The notes beneath the pieces were generated by a model. It saw only the letters and a list, made by a program, of their open reading frames with translations, did no database searches and had not been told where the DNA came from. The position numbers and the translations under genes were made by a program. From Lewinellaceae bacterium (GTDB lineage: Bacteria; Bacteroidota; Bacteroidia; Chitinophagales; Saprospiraceae): 64,000 nucleotides of DNA. The stretch spans positions 913,907 to 977,906 of the forward strand of contig JACJYO010000003.1 of NCBI GenBank assembly GCA_020636075.1. The letters run 5' to 3'. Numbering within the stretch: the first letter of the stretch is position 1; each line of letters begins with the position of its first letter. Below, in pieces: positions 16,777 to 26,221 of the stretch.

Positions 16777-16838
16777 TTCGCTTACTCCTCGCGGAACAGT
16801 TCCTTCCATTTTTTTTCGCCTTCTCTCATACCACCCCA

Positions 16839-19643
16839 TCACCGCACCACCGCCACCCGTTTCACCCCCAGCCAGCCCCGGGCATCCCGTAGTTCCAGCC
16901 AGTACACACCCGCAGGAAGATTACGCACATTCATCGCTCCGGACAGGCCAGCCTGCTGCCGCACTAACAGCCCCTGCGCATTGTAAAGCAATGCACGTGT
17001 GCCAGGGGCATCGCATTCCGGGCAGCGGATGAATAGCTGCTCCGTCGCCGGATTGGGCCACAACTTCCATTCGGGCAGTTCCGGTTCGCCAGTGCTGACG
17101 CCTGATTGTACGAGCAATGCTTCCACTTGTGTACAGCCGGTTTCGCCGGTAATCGTCACCGTGTAATTGCCGGGCGCAGTAATGCTGACCGTTGACTCTG
17201 TGCTTCCCGTCGACCAGGCGTAGGTAGCCGTGCCGGCGGCTACGGAAGCGTCGAGGTTCAGTGTTTGGCCGATGCCGATGGTGTACACCGGCGCCAGGCT
17301 GGATGCCAGGTCGAGCGCACCGTTGTTTTGCCACTGCTTGAGTTGTTGCAGCGGCGGCACGACGAGGCCGAAAAGGTCGGGACAGGGGTGGGGGATGTTG
17401 GAATGCCTGGTGAAGGCCACCTCCATCCGGAAGGTGTCGGCTGCACCGAAGTTGAAGGGCCCATGCGAAGTGAGCATGCGCCGGTCGGCATAAGGCAAAC
17501 TTTCGGTACACATCGTCCAGCCCTGTAGGTCGGGTGGATTGTCCGGAAAAATATAACTAACCGTATCGGTGCTTCCGGGGTTGTAACCCGAACCGCCGCG
17601 GGTGAGCGGCGTGCCGTCGCGCCATAGACCGTTCAGGAGCCAATAATATTCGAGCGGCAAATTGGGGTCGGTGGTGCCTGCCGGTGGTTGCGATACGGAC
17701 GGGTTTGTGAAATACATGGCGTGGTCCAGGCTGTGATTCAAAAATTGCACGGACTGCACCGGAATCGCATCCCCGAAGCCCGGATAGCCAAAACAGTCCT
17801 CATCCAGTGCATCCGCGTTGTACACATACCAGGCATCGGCTTGCGGCGCCGAGCCGATGTAGTCGTCCTGGAAACAACCCAAATCAGGATCGGCAAAAAA
17901 ACCGAGATAACTTTCCGCATAGGTCGCTCCGGCTCGGTTGATCACCGTATAGTCCACGAAAAGCGTTTTTTCCAAAAGCGGGTTTTGTCCACAGTCGTAG
18001 GTATAGGCGGAAACCTGGAAATCCACAACCAACGGGTTCGCATCGGTTTGCTCGTGCAAGGTGCTATCGGTAAACGCCCACCACAGCATTTGATCGCCTT
18101 GAATGTCGGGGTAGTCGCCGTCGTACACATTGTACAGACCGTCGGCATTGGCGTCGATGAAAGGTGCCGGGAACAGGCCGGGGTCGGTTTGCACCGGACT
18201 GAAGTCGAGGTTGTAGCGGAAGTGCGGGTTGCCCTTGCCCGGCCAGGTGAGCAGGTCGAAGGGGACGGGGGCATCCAGCGTTTTATCGAGGCGGTAGTCT
18301 TCCCGCAGTCGGCGGATTTCAGCCCTGTTTACAGCCCATACCCGGTTGAAGTCTTTTTCCGGTGTTCCGGCACTGCCGGCCCGGTAATCATCCGGGATGC
18401 CGCTGGGTTGGTAGTCGGCTGCAGCAAGTCGCAACTCGCCGGTAGCATCTTTCCCGGCAATCCAGGGGGCAAAAGCAATTATGGTTGGAGACGAGGTATC
18501 TTCCAGCGCGAGGAACGTACTTTCAAAACCATCGAAAAACAAGCCGGGGCCCGGGAAAAAATCGCCTTGCAGAGCGCTGTTTTTAAGTTGCCGGTAGTCC
18601 ACCCGAATCAATTCCGGGTCAGGGGCATTGCCCAGGGCATCCGTCCGGATGCAGTGCACCGCGGTTTTTCCTCTTGCCAAAAGGAAAAAACCGCCGTCGG
18701 GGAGTTCCAGTATAGCACAACCGCCACCGCTTACGTTGTCTGCGTTGCCGTAATTGCGGGACCAGACGAAACCACCCTGTGCATCCAGTTTCATCAGGTT
18801 AATTTCGGAGCCGTCTGATAGCCCGGTCACGGCATAACCGCCGTCGGAAGTACGGATAATGTCGAGAAAAATAGTACCCGGGTAGCCGGCCGACCACATT
18901 TCCTGGCCGTCGAAATCCATCCGGAGCACAATGGGCACGCCGTTCGATTGGATACCACAGCCGACAAACCCGTCAGGCAAAACCTTTAATGCCCTGAACT
19001 GGGTGGTGTGGTTGCGCAGCCAAACCTGGTTGCCGTCGGCATCGAGCGCCTGCAATTGCCCTTTTTCATCGGCCAGGATAAGCAGGTTGTTATGCCGGGC
19101 CACGGCAATGGGCCATACGGCGCCGGTGTTGCGGGCCCATTCTTGGGTAAATCCTGTTGTGCGATCGTAATTGATCTTACGGTACAGTTTTCGGCCAAAA
19201 ACGATAAAACTATTATCGGAAACCTCAATACACTGCGGCTTGGGCAGGGTGTAAATGCCAATGGAATCCTGAAATACTTTTTGATTTACAAAACCAATTC
19301 CCGGGCGGTATTCCGCCAGGATGTAATCTTTGCTGCTAATGCCCGGGCGGTACAATACGATGAAATACGGGTCGCCAGTCACGGGATCGTATTTTTTGAA
19401 AATAGTAGTCTTGGCAGCGGTTGAACTGCCAAACTTGAAATAACCCGGCACGGCGCCGAGTTGATCCATTTCAAATACGAATTTGTCGGTGTACACCAGG
19501 AAATGATCCCCATCGGGAACGAGTGCGCACATGGTCGCGTTGAATGCGTTGGGGCCAATGCGTTTGTGCCAGGTTTGGGATTGGGCGTTCAGAATGAAGG
19601 GTAAGGCAAGGAGGCAGAGCGCCAGGCGGAGCGGTTTGTTCAT
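16839..19643 (-). CDS. T9SS-exported protein with type A sorting domain
   Basis: A 934-residue protein with a signal peptide (MNKPLRLALCLLALPFILNAQ). Residues ~25-350 contain repeating strands like a beta-propeller (GGYAVTGLSDGSEINLMKL, GGFFLLARGKTAVHCI). The middle (~400-720) contains an FIDANADGLYNVYDGDYPDIQGD segment, an arrangement common in Bacteroidota surface proteins with unknown activity. A PKD-like stretch (YAWSTGSTESTVSIT, GNYTVTITGETGC) precedes the C-terminal T9SS type A domain, WKLWPNPATEQLFI ... LYNAQGLLV ... LPAGVYWLELRD ... VKRVAVVR. The type A domain means it crosses the outer membrane by the type IX system and is probably anchored at the surface or released. Confidence 0.85.
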   Translation of the reverse strand: MNKPLRLALCLLALPFILNAQSQTWHKRIGPNAFNATMCALVPDGDHFLVYTDKFVFEMDQLGAVPGYFKFGSSTAAKTTIFKKYDPVTGDPYFIVLYRPGISSKDYILAEYRPGIGFVNQKVFQDSIGIYTLPKPQCIEVSDNSFIVFGRKLYRKINYDRTTGFTQEWARNTGAVWPIAVARHNNLLILADEKGQLQALDADGNQVWLRNHTTQFRALKVLPDGFVGCGIQSNGVPIVLRMDFDGQEMWSAGYPGTIFLDIIRTSDGGYAVTGLSDGSEINLMKLDAQGGFVWSRNYGNADNVSGGGCAILELPDGGFFLLARGKTAVHCIRTDALGNAPDPELIRVDYRQLKNSALQGDFFPGPGLFFDGFESTFLALEDTSSPTIIAFAPWIAGKDATGELRLAAADYQPSGIPDDYRAGSAGTPEKDFNRVWAVNRAEIRRLREDYRLDKTLDAPVPFDLLTWPGKGNPHFRYNLDFSPVQTDPGLFPAPFIDANADGLYNVYDGDYPDIQGDQMLWWAFTDSTLHEQTDANPLVVDFQVSAYTYDCGQNPLLEKTLFVDYTVINRAGATYAESYLGFFADPDLGCFQDDYIGSAPQADAWYVYNADALDEDCFGYPGFGDAIPVQSVQFLNHSLDHAMYFTNPSVSQPPAGTTDPNLPLEYYWLLNGLWRDGTPLTRGGSGYNPGSTDTVSYIFPDNPPDLQGWTMCTESLPYADRRMLTSHGPFNFGAADTFRMEVAFTRHSNIPHPCPDLFGLVVPPLQQLKQWQNNGALDLASSLAPVYTIGIGQTLNLDASVAAGTATYAWSTGSTESTVSITAPGNYTVTITGETGCTQVEALLVQSGVSTGEPELPEWKLWPNPATEQLFIRCPECDAPGTRALLYNAQGLLVRQQAGLSGAMNVRNLPAGVYWLELRDARGWLGVKRVAVVR

Positions 19644-19674
19644 AGGTGGCTATTTCTTTTGTTTTTTAAATTCA

Positions 19675-19706
19675 AGTGTCGGCGTGGCTCGATTCACGCC
19701 GACACT
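19675..19706. other. 12-bp stem hairpin between cupin and T9SS genes
   Basis: AGTGTCGGCGTG and CACGCCGACACT pair perfectly around an 8-base loop. It lies after the cupin stop and 32 bases before the T9SS gene start on the same strand; a TAAATTTG box (19709-19716, minus strand) sits directly next to it, so it would be either the cupin terminator or the very 5' end of the T9SS message. Confidence 0.5.
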
Positions 19707-19814
19707 GTCAAATTTAAAATTAACTCTTTTACCTAAAAGTCAAAGCGCAACTATTTCCAAAAGTCAGGTTCCCGCCGCAGGAACTCCTCACCAGACTTTT
19801 GCTGTATGGCCGCA

Positions 19815-20378
19815 TTAAATCTTGCAATACTGCGCCTCCAATTCACCGGCGATACCCTTGCGGATCGCGCGTTTGGCCATCCAGCGCATTACGGGCTCGA
19901 ACAAGCTGAATACACCGGGAATATTGGTGTCGCTCCACTGAATGAGCAGCGCCATGTGATACAGGTTTTTTGGAATGCCGGATTTTGGATGCGTACGACC
20001 GTCGCCGGCCAGGCCGTAGGCGACTTGCAGCGTTTTTTCAAAACCGGCACTCCCGGGTTGGACCAGTACATTAAATACTACTTTTTCGGTCTGAGACGGA
20101 TTGAAAAAACGGTGCAGCATACCCATCGTGGCGGTGGCTGATTCCCCGGGCTCGAGTTCGATAAACTCCAGGCCAACCTGAATGCCCAAGGTGCCTTTGA
20201 CAGCGGTAAACGTTTCGTCGAAGGTTTTGTGAAAGTGGAGGTCATTGCCACCGCCGGGCGCCAGTTCCACTTGTACGAGGGTGAATTTTCCCTGGGTTTC
20301 GGCAGCAGTTTCCAGGAAGGTGACTTTGTCTTTAATAATCGGGTTTTCGATGGTGCGGGATGCGGTGGTGGTTGTCAT
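19815..20378 (-). CDS. cupin-domain protein
   Basis: A 187-residue cytosolic protein. The two cupin motifs are visible: GGGNDLHFHKTFDETFTAVKG (motif 1 with HxH and E) and PGESATATMGMLHRFFNP (motif 2 with the second-shell His). The metal site is therefore intact, two His and a Glu from motif 1 and one His from motif 2. The C-terminal third (LYHMALLIQWSDTNIPG, MRWMAKRAIRKGIAGE) is a helical extension common in the Bacteroidota members. Substrate is unknown. The gap to the next gene upstream (20379-20674) holds no supported gene or repeat. Confidence 0.8.
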   Translation of the reverse strand: MTTTTASRTIENPIIKDKVTFLETAAETQGKFTLVQVELAPGGGNDLHFHKTFDETFTAVKGTLGIQVGLEFIELEPGESATATMGMLHRFFNPSQTEKVVFNVLVQPGSAGFEKTLQVAYGLAGDGRTHPKSGIPKNLYHMALLIQWSDTNIPGVFSLFEPVMRWMAKRAIRKGIAGELEAQYCKI

Positions 20379-20674
20379 TAGTGCCGGTGTTCGTTATGGT
20401 GAAACATGCAGCGCCGATAGGATCGGGACTGCTCACAACTTCGACCGGGTGAAACCGGAAATGGTCGCAATGGCGCGATTTCGGTTTTTTTTCGAAAAGT
20501 GGTTAGTTGGGCTATGGGTAATGGGGTTGTCTGTAAATACTTCTGAGGATTCGCCCGCCATGCATTATTTTTAAACACTACATCCCCTGAACAATAAATA
20601 GAAAATCCCCAAAAAAGACAGATGCTCATACCAGCGCAAAATCGGGGAGGAGGGTTTGATTCTGTAATCTTGCT

Positions 20675-21172
20675 TTAACGTTTTTCTTGTTGATCCTTGA
20701 AATTGCTTATTTCTGAAAGCAGAAAGTCAATTCTGGCTGATTGGCTGTCGGTTAACGTCCGATTCCTTTTTACAAATTGCAATTGCCACTCCATACTTAC
20801 CGTATCACCGGTGAACAGCACACCTTTGTCCAGCTGATCCTCTGCCGTTTTAATTATCCTTTCGACATCTAGGGGTGGTGGAGTTGACACTCTGGCGGAA
20901 GATTTGTTTTGGTTGTCCGCCCTTTTCCAGGTTTTTTCAGTACTAATTACGGTCGTTTGCTGTTCTGTTTGCCGTGGAACTTCCATGTTCGTTGGTTGGG
21001 AAACGGATGGTGTGAATAGTTGACCGATAATACCGGGCAACAGGGCCACCCATGTTGCTCCTTTTTTCCACCAGGGGGTATTTAATTCTTTAGTCTTGGC
21101 TTCGTAGTACAGCGCTTTGGCATCTTTTTGAGTCAGTTTCTTTTGCTGTTTCTTGGATTTTTTAGTCATCAT
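20675..21172 (-). CDS. hypothetical protein with a possible membrane segment
   Basis: A 165-residue protein not recognised. The first 30 residues are very lysine-rich (KKSKKQQKKLTQKDAKALYY), followed by a moderately hydrophobic stretch (KGATWVALLPGIIGQLF) that could be a single membrane or amphipathic helix, a Gln/Thr-rich linker, and a C-terminal helical part ending in LLSEISNFKDQQEKR. A -7-like box TAATTTTG (21230-21237, minus strand) lies about 58 bases upstream, and an IS256-family element is inserted about 14 bases beyond it, so its native upstream promoter half is gone or replaced. Expression may be altered. Confidence 0.55.
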   Translation of the reverse strand: MMTKKSKKQQKKLTQKDAKALYYEAKTKELNTPWWKKGATWVALLPGIIGQLFTPSVSQPTNMEVPRQTEQQTTVISTEKTWKRADNQNKSSARVSTPPPLDVERIIKTAEDQLDKGVLFTGDTVSMEWQLQFVKRNRTLTDSQSARIDFLLSEISNFKDQQEKR

Positions 21173-21229
21173 ATTGGCTTTGGTGAGTGTGTTTTACATT
21201 CCGTAAAGTTACTCGGGCATGTAGTTTAG

Positions 21230-21237
21230 CAAAATTA
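21230..21237 (-). promoter_or_regulatory. -7 box of the hypothetical gene, next to the IS insertion
   Basis: TAATTTTG on the minus strand matches TAnnTTTG. A 19-base spacer would end inside the target duplication (21251-21258), placing the -33 box at the IS junction. Confidence 0.4.
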
Positions 21238-21250
21238 TTAATAAAAAATG

Positions 21251-21258
21251 GTTTTCTA
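21251..21258. repeat. left target-site duplication of the IS256 element
   Basis: GTTTTCTA at 21251-21258 is repeated directly at 22659-22666, immediately outside the right inverted repeat. Eight bases is the normal duplication length for IS256-family transposition. Confidence 0.8.
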
Positions 21259-21308
21259 GGGATAGTTCAATCAAGTGTGTCTGAGGTTAAAAATTAATTT
21301 CAATCTTG

Positions 21309-21357
21309 GCGCTTCGCGCCGCTTGGAGGCCGTAGGCCGGAAAGCGGCGCGAAGCGC
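21309..21357. terminator. GC-rich hairpin after the transposase gene
   Basis: GCGCTTCGCGCCGCTT (21309-21324) and its exact complement (21342-21357) form a 16-bp stem 7 bases past the transposase stop. No T-run follows, so it may protect the message or block read-in rather than act as a classical terminator. Confidence 0.5.
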
Positions 21358-21363
21358 GCTCAT

Positions 21364-22617
21364 TTATTTTTCTACCAGGTGCCTGGAATACCGTTCTCCG
21401 TACATCTGGATCAGTTCTCTTTGGATGGATTTCCATCCTAAAGCATTCCTTTTCCAGGACTTCTCATTGTGCATCAAGCAAAGATAGATTTGCTTAATGA
21501 GTGCGGTGTCTGAGACCCATGCTGCTTTGCCCTTAATGAGTTTGCGAATAATGCGGTGCAATGCCTCGACAGGGTTGGTCGTATAGATCATTCGACGCAA
21601 ATCCTTGGGGTAATCCATAAAGGCCATCAACTCTTCCCAATCCCTTTCCCAACTGTCTACCAAACTGCCATATTTGCCACCCCAGGCTACTGCAAATGCC
21701 TCCAGTGCGGTTCTGGCTGCTTCCCTGGAGAGCGCCGTGTAAACGGTGCGTAAACCCTTGCGTACCGATTTGAGATCCTTGTCGTCGACAAAGCGGGTAG
21801 AACTACGCACTTTATGCACGATACACTTCTGGATAATTGCCAGGGGGTAAACCTCTGAAATGGCTTCGCTAAAGCCGGCCAAATCGTCCGTACAGAAGAC
21901 CAATACATCTTCCACGCCCCGTTCTTTTAAATCTTCCAAAACCAGACCCCAGCGGCTAGCACCCTCATTTTCATTGATATACAGGCCCAACAAGTCGCGC
22001 TGACCCTCCGCATCAATCCCGTACACCGTGTAGAATGCCCGACTAGTGTATTGCCCTTCGTAGCGCACCTTAAAATGCACCGCATCCAAATAGATGATCG
22101 CATACATCGAGCGCAAACGACGGCTGCGCCAGGACTGTATTTCCGGAAGCACTTTGTCCGTAATGGCGGAAATCTTGCCCGCAGAAACCGATATACCGTA
22201 TAACTTGGCTAACAATCGACGTACATCCTCTACGGAATTGCCCTGAGCATATAAAGCGATAATTTGCTCGTCTACTCCACTGGACAACTCCCGCTGACCC
22301 TTTTCTAACAACTCAGGCTCAAAGTCCCCATTGCGGTCCCGAGGTGTCCGGATCGATAGCGGTCCCGCAGCAGACAATACCTGCTTTGACGTGTAGCCGT
22401 TGCGCTTGTTCTCCTGACCCGAGGCGCGTTCTTCATCCAGAAAATCGGTAGCCTCACCATCCAACATCTTGTTCACCATCGATTGGAGTAACTCACTAAA
22501 TACACTACCTTCACTCAGCAAAGGCTTTTTTGAATACAAGTGTTCTACCATGCGATCGCGTAGATTGGCATCCGGGATTAAGTCCTCAAGTGTCTCTTTC
22601 TTTTTCTTCTTTGCCAT
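21364..22617 (-). CDS. IS256-family transposase (mutator type)
   Basis: A 417-residue DDE transposase, the usual length for the family. The catalytic acids lie in YLDAVHFKVRYEG (first Asp), FCTDDLAGFSEAI (second Asp) and NPVEALHRIIRKL (Glu). The N-terminal part (EERASGQENKRNGYTSKQVL, then IRTPRDRNGDFEPEL) is the conserved DNA-binding region, and CIVHKVRSSTRFV is the C-x(2)-H element found between the second Asp and the Glu. The frame is intact with no stop or frameshift. It is the only gene of the element and starts 41 bases inside the right end. Confidence 0.95.
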   Translation of the reverse strand: MAKKKKKETLEDLIPDANLRDRMVEHLYSKKPLLSEGSVFSELLQSMVNKMLDGEATDFLDEERASGQENKRNGYTSKQVLSAAGPLSIRTPRDRNGDFEPELLEKGQRELSSGVDEQIIALYAQGNSVEDVRRLLAKLYGISVSAGKISAITDKVLPEIQSWRSRRLRSMYAIIYLDAVHFKVRYEGQYTSRAFYTVYGIDAEGQRDLLGLYINENEGASRWGLVLEDLKERGVEDVLVFCTDDLAGFSEAISEVYPLAIIQKCIVHKVRSSTRFVDDKDLKSVRKGLRTVYTALSREAARTALEAFAVAWGGKYGSLVDSWERDWEELMAFMDYPKDLRRMIYTTNPVEALHRIIRKLIKGKAAWVSDTALIKQIYLCLMHNEKSWKRNALGWKSIQRELIQMYGERYSRHLVEK

Positions 22618-22658
22618 AATGCGTTAAGTTAAGCAGACACACTTTAATGAACAGTCTC

Positions 22659-22666
22659 GTTTTCTA
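22659..22666. repeat. right target-site duplication of the IS256 element
   Basis: GTTTTCTA, identical to 21251-21258. The region from here to the next gene at 22917 contains a -7-like box and otherwise nothing recognisable. Confidence 0.8.
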
Positions 22667-22879
22667 TGTGCTTAATGTACCGGATAACCCTCCAAACATG
22701 AATTGCGTTTTTTTCGCAGGAAATATATACATACACCGAAACGAATCTTAAGTCCGGCTGCGCCAATCTGCGGGAAAATACGCTGCGGGAAATCGCCACC
22801 CACACCCCGCCAAACCCCCACCAAAACCCCGCTCCCCGGCCTTTTCGTCGAGTCCTTACCCAAAAAACCCCGAACAGCC

Positions 22880-22887
22880 TATTTTTG
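22880..22887 (+). promoter_or_regulatory. -7 box of the beta-propeller gene
   Basis: TATTTTTG matches TAnnTTTG and lies 29 bases before the ATG at 22917. The -33 position has only a weak TTAC match. Confidence 0.35.
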
Positions 22888-22916
22888 CCTCCATCACAAA
22901 CCAACACCGCCCAACC

Positions 22917-25900
22917 ATGCGAATCTTCCTGACGCTTATCCTCTGCACAACCCTTCTCCAGGTGTCTCTTTTTTCTCAAAAAAAAGAAGACAAAACCAAA
23001 ACACCCGATAAACCCGCCTACCTCCAGTCGTCCACCTACAGCGGCCTCAAATTCCGCAACATCGGTCCGGCTGTCACCTCCGGCCGCATCAGCGATTTCG
23101 CCGTAAACCCCGCCAACCCGGCAGAGTACTACGTGGCGAGCTCGGCCGGCGGCGTTTGGAAAACCGTCAACGCCGGCACGACCTACACACCAGTTTTCGA
23201 TGGGGAGGGCTCCTATTCCATCGGCTGCGTGACCATTGACCCAAGTAATGTCAACGTCGTCTGGGTTGGCTCCGGCGAAAACAACAACCAGCGCTCGGTG
23301 TCGTACGGCGACGGCGTGTACAAAAGCGAAGACGGCGGCAAGAGCTGGAAAAACATGGGCCTGAAAAACTCCGAGCATATCGCCAATGTGCTCGTCGACC
23401 CGACAAATTCCAACACCGTTTACGTAGCCGCTTACGGCCCGGTGTGGAGCGACGGCGGTGACCGCGGCGTGTACAAAAGCACCGACGGCGGCACTACCTG
23501 GACCTGCGTAAAATCCGTCAGCCAATACACCGGCTGCAACAACCTTGTGATGGACCCCCGTGACCCGCAGGTGCTGTACGCGGCCTTTCACCAGCGTCAG
23601 CGCAAGGTGTTCACCTATATCGGCGGCGGCCCCGAGTCGGCACTGTACAAAAGCACCGACGGCGGCGCTACCTGGAATAAACTTGGCGGCGGCCTGCCTT
23701 CAGGCGATCTGGGCCGCATCGGCATCGATGTGTCGCCCGTTAATTCGGACTACGTGTACGCCGTCGTGGAAGCACAGGACGGCAAGGGCGGCGTGTATCG
23801 CTCCACCGACCGCGGGGCCAGCTGGAGCAAAATGAGCGGCGCCTACACCAGCGGCAACTACTACCAGGAACTCACCTGCGATCCCAAAAATGCAGATCGC
23901 ATTTTCATCACCGATACCTACTACCAGGTCAGCGACGACGGCGGAAAAACCTTGCGCAACCTCGGCGAGCTGAACAAGCATATCGATAACCACTGCATCT
24001 GGATCGACCCGGCCAACACCGATCACCTGCGCGTAGGCTGCGACGGTGGGGTGTATGAATCCTGGGATTTTGCATCTACCTGGGAGTTCAAGCACAACCT
24101 CCCGGTCACGCAATTTTACAAGGTGTCGACCGACAACGGATTCCCGTTTTACCATGTGCATGGCGGCACGCAGGACAACCTCAGTCTCGGCGGACCCAGC
24201 CGCAGCACCAGCGAAAACGGCATCCCCAATTCCGACTGGTACATCACCAGCATCGGCGATGGCTTTGAAACACAGGTAGACCCCACCAACCCCGACATCA
24301 TTTACGCCCAAAGCCAGTACGGCGGCCTGGTGCGCTTCGACCGGAAAAGCGGCGAATACCTGCCGATCAAACCGCAGGAGGGTGAAGACGAACCGGCGCT
24401 GCGCTGGAACTGGGATGCGCCGCTCACCATTTCCAACCACAGTCCCACCCGGCTCTATTTTGGCGCCAACATCCTGTTCCGCACCGACGATCGCGGCAGC
24501 AGCTGGCGGGCCATCAGTCCCGACCTTTCCCGTGGCCTCGACCGCAACAAACTCGAAGTGATGGGCAAGGTGTGGAGCATGGACGCCGTGGCGAAAAACG
24601 GCTCTACCGACATCTACGGCCAAACGACCAGCATTGCCGAAAGCAGCCTCGATGAGGACCTGCTCTGGGTGGGCACCGATGACGGCTTGCTCTGGCGCAC
24701 CCGCGACGGCGGCAAAACCTGGGACCAATTCGACAATCTGCCCGGCGTGCCTTCCCAATCGTATGTACACCAGGTAATCGCTTCGCAATTTGACAAAAAC
24801 ATCGCCTACGTGTGCTTCAACCACCACCGCTACGGCGATTTCAAACCCTACCTGCTCAAAACCACCGACGGCGGCAACTCCTGGACTTCCATCAGCAGCA
24901 ACCTGCCCGAGCGGGGCAGCGTGTACACCATCGCTGAAGATCATGTGGACCGCAACCTGCTGTTTTGTGGGACCGAGTTTGGCGTTTTCTTCAGCCCCGA
25001 CGGCGGTCAAAACTGGGTGCAACTGAAGGCAGGCCTGCCCACCATTGCCGTGCGCGACATCGAAATTCAGCGCCGCGAAAACGACCTGGTACTGGGCACC
25101 TTTGGGCGCAGTTTTTACATCCTCGACGACTATTCGCCGCTGCGCAATTTGCAAAAAGAAACTTTCGACAAAGACGTTGCGATTTATCCCGTCAAAGATG
25201 CCTGGATGTTTATCCCGAGCAAACCCTTGGGCCTGCGCGACAAGGGGCATTTGGGTAGCAGTTATTTCCTGGCGGAAAATCCACCCGTTGGTGCGGTGTT
25301 TACCTACTGGCTCAAGGAAGACATCAAAACCCTGCAGGACAAACGTCGCGAAGCGGAAAAAGCAATGGCAGAGAAAAAGGAAGCCGCCTACTACCCCGAT
25401 GCCGAGGCGATGCGGGCGGAAGACAACCAGCCCGATCCCTATTTGCTGTTTACGATCACCGATGCGGACGGGGAGGTCGTGCGGCACATCAAAGCGCCGG
25501 CCAAAAAGGGCTTGAAACGCCTGGTTTGGGATTTTCGTTACAACACTCCGGCGCCCGTTACCGGCCGCTTTACCCCGGCGCCCGATCAGCTGTTCGGCGG
25601 CAGCGAATTGGGGCATTTGGCATTGGCCGGGACCTACAACGTTGCGGTGTTCAAGTATGAAGACGGCGTGCTTAGTCCGCTGGCGGGGCCAGTTTCATTT
25701 CAAACAAAATCGCTGAACAACGCCACCCTGCCGGCAAAGGACCAACGGGATTATCTCGATTTTTGTAAAAAAATAAGCGCCCTGCGCAAGGCGGCCAGTG
25801 CGGCGAACATGGCGCGTGTCGATCTCAACTCCCGGCTCGGCTATATCGAAACGGCCTTGCGGGAGATGCCGGCGCCGCCACAAGGATTGTTGAAAAAAAC

Positions 25901-26210
25901 ATACGATATTGGCCGGCAGTTGCAGGCGGTCGGCAGGGCGTTCAGCGGCGATGCCAGCCTGGCCCGCCGGCAGTTTGAAACGCCGCCTTCGCTCAACAGC
26001 CGGATCAGCGAAATTGAAGACGGCATGTGGAATACGACCGCTGCACCCACGGAAACCTTTAGGAAAAATTACCGGATCGCAACCAAACAATTGAGCAACT
26101 TGTTGACTGAATTGAAAGCCCTGGCTGAAACAATAGCAACCGTCGAGCAAGAGTTAGAACTAAAGGGCGCACCGGCAACACCGGGACGTTGGCCCAACTG
26201 GAAAGAATAA
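22917..26210 (+). CDS. exported sortilin/BNR-type beta-propeller protein
   Basis: A 1097-residue protein with a signal peptide (MRIFLTLILCTTLLQVSLFS). From ~45 to ~760 it consists of BNR/Asp-box repeats of the VPS10/sortilin and xyloglucanase-like propeller type: GGVWKTVNAGTTY, GVYKSEDGGKSWKN, GVYKSTDGGTTWTC, ALYKSTDGGATWNK, GVYRSTDRGASWSK, FRTDDRGSSWRAIS, LWRTRDGGKTWDQF, LLKTTDGGNSWTSI and FFSPDGGQNWVQLK. The S-x-D-x-G-x-[TS]-W boxes mark propeller blades. Residues ~780-1097 form a C-terminal beta-sandwich (VRHIKAPAKKGLKRLVWDFRY) followed by a helical tail. This architecture is common in Bacteroidota and is usually annotated as glycosyl hydrolase without proof. There is no T9SS domain. HPF follows after 11 bases, possibly cotranscribed. 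Confidence 0.85.
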   Translation: MRIFLTLILCTTLLQVSLFSQKKEDKTKTPDKPAYLQSSTYSGLKFRNIGPAVTSGRISDFAVNPANPAEYYVASSAGGVWKTVNAGTTYTPVFDGEGSYSIGCVTIDPSNVNVVWVGSGENNNQRSVSYGDGVYKSEDGGKSWKNMGLKNSEHIANVLVDPTNSNTVYVAAYGPVWSDGGDRGVYKSTDGGTTWTCVKSVSQYTGCNNLVMDPRDPQVLYAAFHQRQRKVFTYIGGGPESALYKSTDGGATWNKLGGGLPSGDLGRIGIDVSPVNSDYVYAVVEAQDGKGGVYRSTDRGASWSKMSGAYTSGNYYQELTCDPKNADRIFITDTYYQVSDDGGKTLRNLGELNKHIDNHCIWIDPANTDHLRVGCDGGVYESWDFASTWEFKHNLPVTQFYKVSTDNGFPFYHVHGGTQDNLSLGGPSRSTSENGIPNSDWYITSIGDGFETQVDPTNPDIIYAQSQYGGLVRFDRKSGEYLPIKPQEGEDEPALRWNWDAPLTISNHSPTRLYFGANILFRTDDRGSSWRAISPDLSRGLDRNKLEVMGKVWSMDAVAKNGSTDIYGQTTSIAESSLDEDLLWVGTDDGLLWRTRDGGKTWDQFDNLPGVPSQSYVHQVIASQFDKNIAYVCFNHHRYGDFKPYLLKTTDGGNSWTSISSNLPERGSVYTIAEDHVDRNLLFCGTEFGVFFSPDGGQNWVQLKAGLPTIAVRDIEIQRRENDLVLGTFGRSFYILDDYSPLRNLQKETFDKDVAIYPVKDAWMFIPSKPLGLRDKGHLGSSYFLAENPPVGAVFTYWLKEDIKTLQDKRREAEKAMAEKKEAAYYPDAEAMRAEDNQPDPYLLFTITDADGEVVRHIKAPAKKGLKRLVWDFRYNTPAPVTGRFTPAPDQLFGGSELGHLALAGTYNVAVFKYEDGVLSPLAGPVSFQTKSLNNATLPAKDQRDYLDFCKKISALRKAASAANMARVDLNSRLGYIETALREMPAPPQGLLKKTYDIGRQLQAVGRAFSGDASLARRQFETPPSLNSRISEIEDGMWNTTAAPTETFRKNYRIATKQLSNLLTELKALAETIATVEQELELKGAPATPGRWPNWKE

Positions 26211-26221
26211 ATCTTTACAAC

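Larger units (their letters stand above)
21259..22658 (-). mobile_element. IS256-family insertion sequence, complete (1400 bp)
   Basis: The element has 25-base imperfect terminal inverted repeats (left 21259-21283, right 22634-22658; 20 of 25 positions pair, sharing the core AAGTGTGTCTG) and is flanked by the 8-bp duplication GTTTTCTA. It carries one transposase gene on the minus strand. Near its left end a GC-rich hairpin follows the transposase stop. The intact ends, the perfect duplication and the uninterrupted transposase suggest a recent and possibly still mobile insertion. Confidence 0.85.

Noticed and set aside
23700..25616. 638-codon open frame on the minus strand
   Set aside because: Antisense shadow of the BNR propeller gene; the repeated Asp-box codons create long stop-free stretches on the other strand.
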